From Nocardia anocheti (GTDB lineage Bacteria > Actinomycetota > Actinomycetes > Mycobacteriales > Mycobacteriaceae), in assembly GCF_029675105.1 (NCBI RefSeq), contig NZ_JAQQFV010000007.1, positions 248,001 through 312,000 on the forward strand: a stretch of DNA of 64,000 bases, read 5' to 3'. Position 1 is the first letter of the stretch. Every line of letters starts with the position of its first letter. Made by a program: the position numbers and the translations under genes. Below are positions 59,348-64,000 of this stretch, one piece after another. The notes under the pieces are model-generated. The model was given only the letters and a program-made list of their open reading frames with translations, did no database searches and was not told the DNA's origin.

Positions 59348-60621
59348 CTCTCACCGCCGAGCGCACCTCTGCCCCGACGACAGCGCCCGCTTCCGGGCGA
59401 CGAGCAGGTCCGCTGGCTTTCCTCGCGACTGTCTTCGCCTTCACGGTCGTGATGATGGGTACGACGATGCCGACGCCGCTGTACGCATTGTACGCCGAGC
59501 GGATGGGGTTCGACGTCCTCACCACCACGACGATCTTCGCCGCGTACGCTCTCGGCGTCATCGCCGCGTTGATCGTCTGCGGCCGCTGGTCCGACGAATT
59601 CGGTCGCCGTCCACTCCTTCTCGCGGGCATCGCGATGTCGATACTCGCGGCACTGGTGTTCGTGACCGCGGGCCCGGTCTGGCAGCTCGTTGTCGCCCGG
59701 TTGCTCTCGGGTATCTCGGCGGGAATCTACGCAGGCGCGGCTACGGCCGCCGTCATCGAGACCGCGCCCCCGTCGTGGCACCACCGCGCGGCAGCCGTAG
59801 CCACAGCCGCCAATATCGGCGGACTCGGACTGGGTGTGCTCGCCGGCGGCCTGATCGCGCAGTACGGGCCCGCGCCGTTGCGCAGTCCGTTCCTGATCGA
59901 CCTGCTCCTGCTCTCGGTGGCAGCGGTGGGTGTGTGGATCATCGCCGAACCGGTCGCGGTGCGGGACAGGCCACGGCCCAGAATCCAGAAGCCTTCTGTT
60001 CCTACCGAGGCCCGTCCGACTTTCGCCCGGGCCGCCTTGGCCGCGGGCGCCGGTTTCGCGGTCATGGGTTCGTTCAGTGCGGTTGCTCCCGCGTTTCTGT
60101 CCCATGTCATCGGTATCGACAACCACGCGGTCGTCGCGCTGGTCATCGCTGTGCTCTTCCTCTGTTCGGCCTCGGCGCAGATCCTGGGGCGTCCGCTGTC
60201 GGCCCCGGTCGCGATCGCCACCGGTTGCGCGCTTCTCGCTGTCGGCGGGCTGGTGCTGATCGCGGCGCTCGCCGCACAGCAATTCGCCCTGATGATCATG
60301 GGGGCCGTGTTCTGCGGAATCGGTCAGGGCCTGTCGTTCAGCAAAGGTGTCACGGCTCTGCTCGGCACAGTCGACGGTACGCGCCGCGCCGAGGTGGTCT
60401 CCGCCTACTTCGTCGTCGCCTACATCGCTACCTCCGTACCGGTCATCGGCCAGGGCGTGGCCGCCAACGTATGGGGACTCCGTGCCGCGGGCACCGCGCT
60501 CAACGCGGCGATCGTCGTGGTCGCGGTACTGGCAGCGATCGCCACCGCCCTCGCCGCCCGAGCCTCGGCGAACGGACCCCTCGGACAGTCGCTGGAAGCG
60601 GAAAGGGAGGCATCAGCGTGA
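59344..60621 (+). CDS. MFS transporter coupled to paralogue B
   Basis: This 425-residue protein has twelve membrane segments, a loop 2-3 motif G-R-W-S-D-E-F-G-R-R-P and a first helix with G-T-T-M-P-T-P-L-Y, a pattern common in sugar/drug exporters of actinobacteria. It is translationally coupled to paralogue B and under the shared inverted-repeat operator. Export of a compound recognised by the paralogues, with TetR as sensor, would be the usual logic of such a module. Confidence 0.85.
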   Translation: MTLTAERTSAPTTAPASGRRAGPLAFLATVFAFTVVMMGTTMPTPLYALYAERMGFDVLTTTTIFAAYALGVIAALIVCGRWSDEFGRRPLLLAGIAMSILAALVFVTAGPVWQLVVARLLSGISAGIYAGAATAAVIETAPPSWHHRAAAVATAANIGGLGLGVLAGGLIAQYGPAPLRSPFLIDLLLLSVAAVGVWIIAEPVAVRDRPRPRIQKPSVPTEARPTFARAALAAGAGFAVMGSFSAVAPAFLSHVIGIDNHAVVALVIAVLFLCSASAQILGRPLSAPVAIATGCALLAVGGLVLIAALAAQQFALMIMGAVFCGIGQGLSFSKGVTALLGTVDGTRRAEVVSAYFVVAYIATSVPVIGQGVAANVWGLRAAGTALNAAIVVVAVLAAIATALAARASANGPLGQSLEAEREASA

Positions 60622-60670
60622 GGGACCAACAGCCACATGGTCCGACCAGAACGGTTGATCGACCTCTCTG

Positions 60671-61847
60671 ATGAATCACAGTGATCCCACGATGCGCGGC
60701 AGGGACAGCGGGCATCAGCAGAGCAGCGACAGCGCCGACACCAGGGTGCAGGAACCCTGGAATTGGACACCACGGCCGCTTCGATCCTTCCCACTGGATC
60801 CGGCGGTCTTCGAACGGACCTGGGTTGTTCGTGCCTCCGATGTGGGCGCCGACGGGTTCCTGCGGCTCGACACCGCGGCGCGCTATCTCAGTGATCTGGG
60901 CTTCGAGCACCTCGAAATGTTCCCCGACGGCGATCGGCACCCGTGCTGGTCGGTCCGGCGGACCGTCATCGAGGTCCGGACTCCGGTGCGTCTCGGCGAC
61001 CGCGTGAGCCTTTGCCGCTGGCCGACCGCGCTGTCGAACCGGTCGATCAACGCACGGGTACAGATCCGCAGTGACGCAGGTGGCCTCATCGAGGCCGAGC
61101 AGTTCCTGCTCTGTATCGACGCCGACCGAGGCCGACCGGCCCCGATGACCGGCGTTCATCACAGCCATGACCGCTACGACGAGCGCCACGAAACTGCGCT
61201 GGAAACCCGCCCTGCAGGTCATGGTGGACCCGCCCGAATCGCGGCAGCCGTTCGCGCTGAGGAGTTCTGACCTCTGCGCGGATGGGCGCATGGCGCACAC
61301 GGTGCCGTGGCACGGCGTCGTCGAGGCGCTGTCGCAACATCCGGATCTCGCTACCCGAGTACATCGGGTGACTGTCGAACATCTCGACGCGGTCCATCCC
61401 GGTGATGAGCCGACGCTGACCAGTTGGCGCACCGGCTCCGGCTTGCACCAGCAGCTCGAGGTCGGCGGCAACGTGAGGGCTCTCGCTCGCCTGTCGTCGA
61501 TCGGTGATCCACCGGCTCGAGTCGGGGTCGCGTCCCACTCCGAGGAGCAGCCATGCGTCGTCTCCGCGGCGGCTCACGGTGCCGAGCTGAATCCCGAGCA
61601 ACGACGACTCCTGAACATGGCACTGGTCTGGCAACCCTTCGGAGCGCCGCCCGAAGGCGAAATCCTGGTCGCCTTCGGCATCTCCGGGCGGGCATTCCGC
61701 CACCGTGTGCGCCGTATCCTGACAGCCCCCACCGCCGGGCCCGCAGGATCATCCGCCCCAGCCCTGCGTTCGGCGCGCACGATCCTGCGTTCCTATCTGG
61801 CCCCCGAGGACCTCGCCGCACACGAGCAGGAAACCCCGCCGCACTGA
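60671..61847 (+). pseudogene. acyl-ACP thioesterase-like protein, frameshifted
   Basis: Two overlapping frames together encode one double-hotdog thioesterase of the mycobacterial Rv2001-like type. The first frame (60671 to about 61148) gives F-E-R-T-W-V-V-R-A-S-D-V-G-A-D-G-F-L-R-L-D, C-W-S-V-R-R-T and E-A-E-Q-F-L-L-C-I. Its reading then degenerates to a stop at 61268-61270. The second frame picks up at about 61149 with A-T-K-L-R-W-K-P, M-A-H-T-V-P-W and L-T-S-W to 61847. One extra base near 61146-61151 explains the break. The second half has its own ATG (61167), so a truncated product could be made, but the family needs both halves. Confidence 0.75.
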
Positions 61848-61915
61848 CTTCGGTGCAACCGACCCTCAAACCTGCACTCCCGACCCTCTCTCGATCCGCG
61901 TTGGAAAGGACCCCC

Positions 61916-63745
61916 ATGGGCCACTACAAGAGCAATGTCCGTGACCTGGAATTCAATCTGTTCGAAGCACTCGCCCTCACCGACCTCCTCGACTCCGGTG
62001 CCTTCGGTGACCTGGACACCGACACGGTGCGCACCATGCTGGCCGAACTCCGCAAAGTCGCCGAAGGACCGGTCGCGCAGTCCTTCGCCGAGATCGACCG
62101 CCACCCCCCGGTCTTCGAGGCCGACACGCACGCGGTGCGGCTTCCCGAATCGTTGAAATCAGCGCATCGTGCCGGATTCGGTGCGGGCTGGGACAACGTC
62201 GGCATCAGCGAGGAACTCGGCGGCACTCCCGCTCCGCGTGCGCTGGTCTGGGCTGTCATGGAACTGCTGGTCGGTGCCAACCCCTCGGCGAGCCTGTACG
62301 GCAACGGTCTCGCCTCAGCCGAAATCTTTCTGGCCAACGCGGCCGAGAAGCAGAAGCCGTGGGCCCGGATCTGGGCGGAACGGGCCTGGGGCTCGACGAT
62401 GGTGCTCACCGAGCCCGACGCCGGGTCCGATGTCGGTGCCGGGCGAACCAAGGCGATTCAGCAGGCCGATGGTTCCTGGCACATCGAGGGCGTGAAGCGG
62501 TTCATCACCTCGGGTGACTCCGATGACCTGTTCGAGAACATCATGCACCTGGTCCTCGCCCGGCCCGAGGGCGCCGGACCAGGCACCAAGGGCCTGAGCC
62601 TGTTCCTGGTTCCCAAGTTCCACTTCGATTTCGAGAGCGGCGAGATCGGGGACCGCAACGGGGTGTTCGTCACGGGCCTGGAACACAAGATGGGCTTGAA
62701 GGGTTCGGCGACCTGCGAACTCACGTTCGGTGGACACGGCACCCCGGCGGTCGGCTACCTCGTCGGCGAGAAGCACGATGGCATCGCGCAGATGTTCGAC
62801 GTCATCGAATTCGCGCGGATGACTGTGGGCACCAAAGCGATCTCGACTCTGTCGACCGGATACTTGAACGCCCTCGACTACGCCAAGACCCGCATCCAGG
62901 GCCCGGACCTCACCCAGATGACCGACAAGACAGCTCCGCGTGTCTCGATCATCCACCACCCTGATGTGCGACGTTCGTTGATGACGCAGAAGGCCTACGC
63001 CGAGGGCCTGCGAGCCGTCTACATGTACACGGCCGCGCACCAGGACCCTGTAGTCGCCGAACATGTTTCGGGCGCCGATCCCGGGCTGGCGGCGCGGGTG
63101 AACGACCTGTTGCTTCCAGTGGTCAAGGGCGTCGGTTCCGAGCGTGCCTACCAATACCTCACCGAATCCCTGCAAACCTTCGGAGGTTCGGGCTTCCTGC
63201 AGGACTATCCGATCGAGCAGTACATCCGCGACGCCAAGATCGACTCGCTCTACGAGGGCACCACGGCCATCCAGGCCCAGGACTTCTTCTTCCGCAAGAT
63301 CGCCCGTGACCAGGGCGTCGCGCTGGCTCACATCGCGCGCCAGATCCAGAGCTTCATCGACAGCGGCGACAAGCGTCTCGAGTCCGAACGTGCGCTCCTG
63401 GGCGTCGCGCTCGAAGACGTCCAGGCCATGACAGCGACTCTGACCGGTCACCTTCTCGCGGCTCAGCAGGACCCCACCGAGCTCTACAAGATCGGTCTGG
63501 GCTCGGTGCGCTACCTCCTCGCGTTCGGCGACCTCATGATCGGGTGGCAGCTGCTCACCCACGCCGGTATCGCGCTGGCCGCCCTCGATCGGGACCAGAC
63601 CCCGGCGGGTAACTCCTTCTACCGCGGCAAGATCGCCGTCGCAGGCTTCTTCGCCCGCAACGTTCTGCCCGAACTGAGCGCGACCCGCTCGATTCTGTCC
63701 GCTCTGGATCTCGACATCATGCGGACCGACGAAGCGGACTTCTGA
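61916..63745 (+). CDS. FadE5-like acyl-CoA dehydrogenase
   Basis: This 609-residue flavoenzyme catalyses the first step of fatty acid beta-oxidation. It begins M-G-H-Y-K-S-N-V-R-D, almost as in mycobacterial FadE5, and keeps V-L-T-E-P-D-A-G-S-D-V-G-A-G near residue 163, G-V-K-R-F-I-T-S, and Y-P-I-E-Q-Y-I-R-D with S-L-Y-E-G-T-T-A-I-Q-A-Q-D near residues 430-460. The extra C-terminal domain of about 130 residues is the long AcdA type. GGAAAGGA precedes the ATG. It follows the broken thioesterase by 68 bp and ends in a hairpin. Confidence 0.94.
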   Translation: MGHYKSNVRDLEFNLFEALALTDLLDSGAFGDLDTDTVRTMLAELRKVAEGPVAQSFAEIDRHPPVFEADTHAVRLPESLKSAHRAGFGAGWDNVGISEELGGTPAPRALVWAVMELLVGANPSASLYGNGLASAEIFLANAAEKQKPWARIWAERAWGSTMVLTEPDAGSDVGAGRTKAIQQADGSWHIEGVKRFITSGDSDDLFENIMHLVLARPEGAGPGTKGLSLFLVPKFHFDFESGEIGDRNGVFVTGLEHKMGLKGSATCELTFGGHGTPAVGYLVGEKHDGIAQMFDVIEFARMTVGTKAISTLSTGYLNALDYAKTRIQGPDLTQMTDKTAPRVSIIHHPDVRRSLMTQKAYAEGLRAVYMYTAAHQDPVVAEHVSGADPGLAARVNDLLLPVVKGVGSERAYQYLTESLQTFGGSGFLQDYPIEQYIRDAKIDSLYEGTTAIQAQDFFFRKIARDQGVALAHIARQIQSFIDSGDKRLESERALLGVALEDVQAMTATLTGHLLAAQQDPTELYKIGLGSVRYLLAFGDLMIGWQLLTHAGIALAALDRDQTPAGNSFYRGKIAVAGFFARNVLPELSATRSILSALDLDIMRTDEADF

Positions 63746-63759
63746 CCGTTCTACGGTTT

Positions 63760-63792
63760 CCCGGCTCGTATCGCCTAGGTGATCGAGCCGGG
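63760..63792. terminator. bidirectional terminator hairpin
   Basis: CCCGGCTCG (63760-63768) and CGAGCCGGG (63784-63792) are perfect 9-bp arms with a partly pairing 15-base loop. The hairpin lies after the acyl-CoA dehydrogenase and spans the stop of the convergent gene. Confidence 0.6.
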
Positions 63793-64000
63793 ATGTGCCG
63801 CAGCGTAGAGGACGGGCAGGACGTCTCGGGTGCGGCCGGTCTCCTCGATGTTGTGTCGAATCCAGCGCTCCGCGGTCGCTCTGGAGAAGACCATCGGCCG
63901 ATACAGCCAGTTGATGAGGGGACCGGCCACGGGCACCCGGGCGTCGACAACGGTTTCGGCGTAGAAGCTGACGCCCCCTGGCACCGGGGCGTAGCGATGG
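63775..64000 (-). CDS. C-terminal part of an unknown protein
   Basis: The frame runs off the right edge, so the start is outside the window; about 74 residues are visible. They read R-Y-A-P-V-P-G-G-V-S-F-Y-A-E-T and then L-Y-R-P-M-V-F, W-I-R-H-N-I-E-E and a short tail. The R-Y-x-P-x-P-G-G segment recalls DAPG-hydrolase or SRPBCC-like hydrolases, but the piece is too short to decide. Confidence 0.5.
   Translation of the reverse strand, partial: HRYAPVPGGVSFYAETVVDARVPVAGPLINWLYRPMVFSRATAERWIRHNIEETGRTRDVLPVLYAAAHPGSIT

Noticed and set aside
61167..61847. Independent second thioesterase gene
   Set aside because: Its translation continues the first half of a double-hotdog protein and lacks its own ribosome-binding site, so a frameshifted single gene is more likely.

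Overview
The window is 64 kb of high-GC actinobacterial chromosome. The gene content points to a mycolic-acid-producing member of the Mycobacteriales, most probably Nocardia (inference; Rhodococcus is the main alternative). The evidence is an InhA-type enoyl reductase next to FabG/MabA, a RipA-type peptidoglycan endopeptidase, a MoxR/DUF58/VWA operon, a bacterial Ku, a FadE5-like acyl-CoA dehydrogenase and many GTG starts. I see no tRNA, rRNA, CRISPR array or intact insertion sequence.

Left part (1-22,000), housekeeping and mixed genes. It holds the end of a NADAR-domain gene, a secreted DUF4189 protein, a methionine ABC importer operon (metQ-metN-metI), a GNAT acetyltransferase, Ku, a lycopene cyclase, an MMPL transporter, an SDR, an ABC-F protein with a small HTH protein, a MvdD-like ATP-grasp ligase with a small unknown partner, a thioesterase, a divergent cupin/MarR pair, a 1007-residue Ser/Thr kinase, and aconitase with its TetR regulator AcnR.

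Central part (22,000-36,700). Gene order follows the M. tuberculosis Rv1473-Rv1488 block from memory: ABC-F, HTH, acnR, acn, Rv1476-like, ripA, moxR, DUF58, VWA, fabG, inhA, hemH, Rv1486c-like, NfeD, SPFH. The block is interrupted between ripA and moxR, where ripB would be expected, by a three-gene operon (secreted protein, ABC ATPase, ABC permease) with a good IdeR/DtxR iron box over its promoter. This block joins cell-wall hydrolysis, mycolate elongation, heme synthesis and membrane quality control.

Right-centre (36,700-45,200). It holds an unknown membrane-anchored protein and a small membrane protein, a divergent MoeA-like protein, a DUF305 / LVIVD-propeller pair, a BCCT transporter, a gene of the actinobacterial '3-methyladenine glycosylase' family, and a decayed gene remnant.

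Right part (45,200-64,000), an accessory catabolic region. An acyltransferase and a two-subunit 3-oxoacid CoA-transferase lie divergent from an IclR regulator and a thiolase. Then come an XRE-cupin regulator and a tightly coupled operon with a 3-hydroxyisobutyrate-dehydrogenase-like enzyme, an NTF2-like protein, maleylacetate reductase and hydroxyquinol 1,2-dioxygenase, followed by an aromatic-acid-type MFS transporter and a zinc alcohol dehydrogenase. Together these could take hydroxyquinol through maleylacetate and 3-oxoadipate to succinyl-CoA and acetyl-CoA, but the dioxygenase is frameshifted in this sequence. Next is a TetR-associated module with two divergent paralogues of an unrecognised family (one with a Tat signal, one cytoplasmic and coupled to an MFS transporter), each preceded by a copy of the same inverted-repeat operator. 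A frameshifted acyl-ACP-thioesterase-like gene, a FadE5-like acyl-CoA dehydrogenase and the start of an unknown gene close the window.
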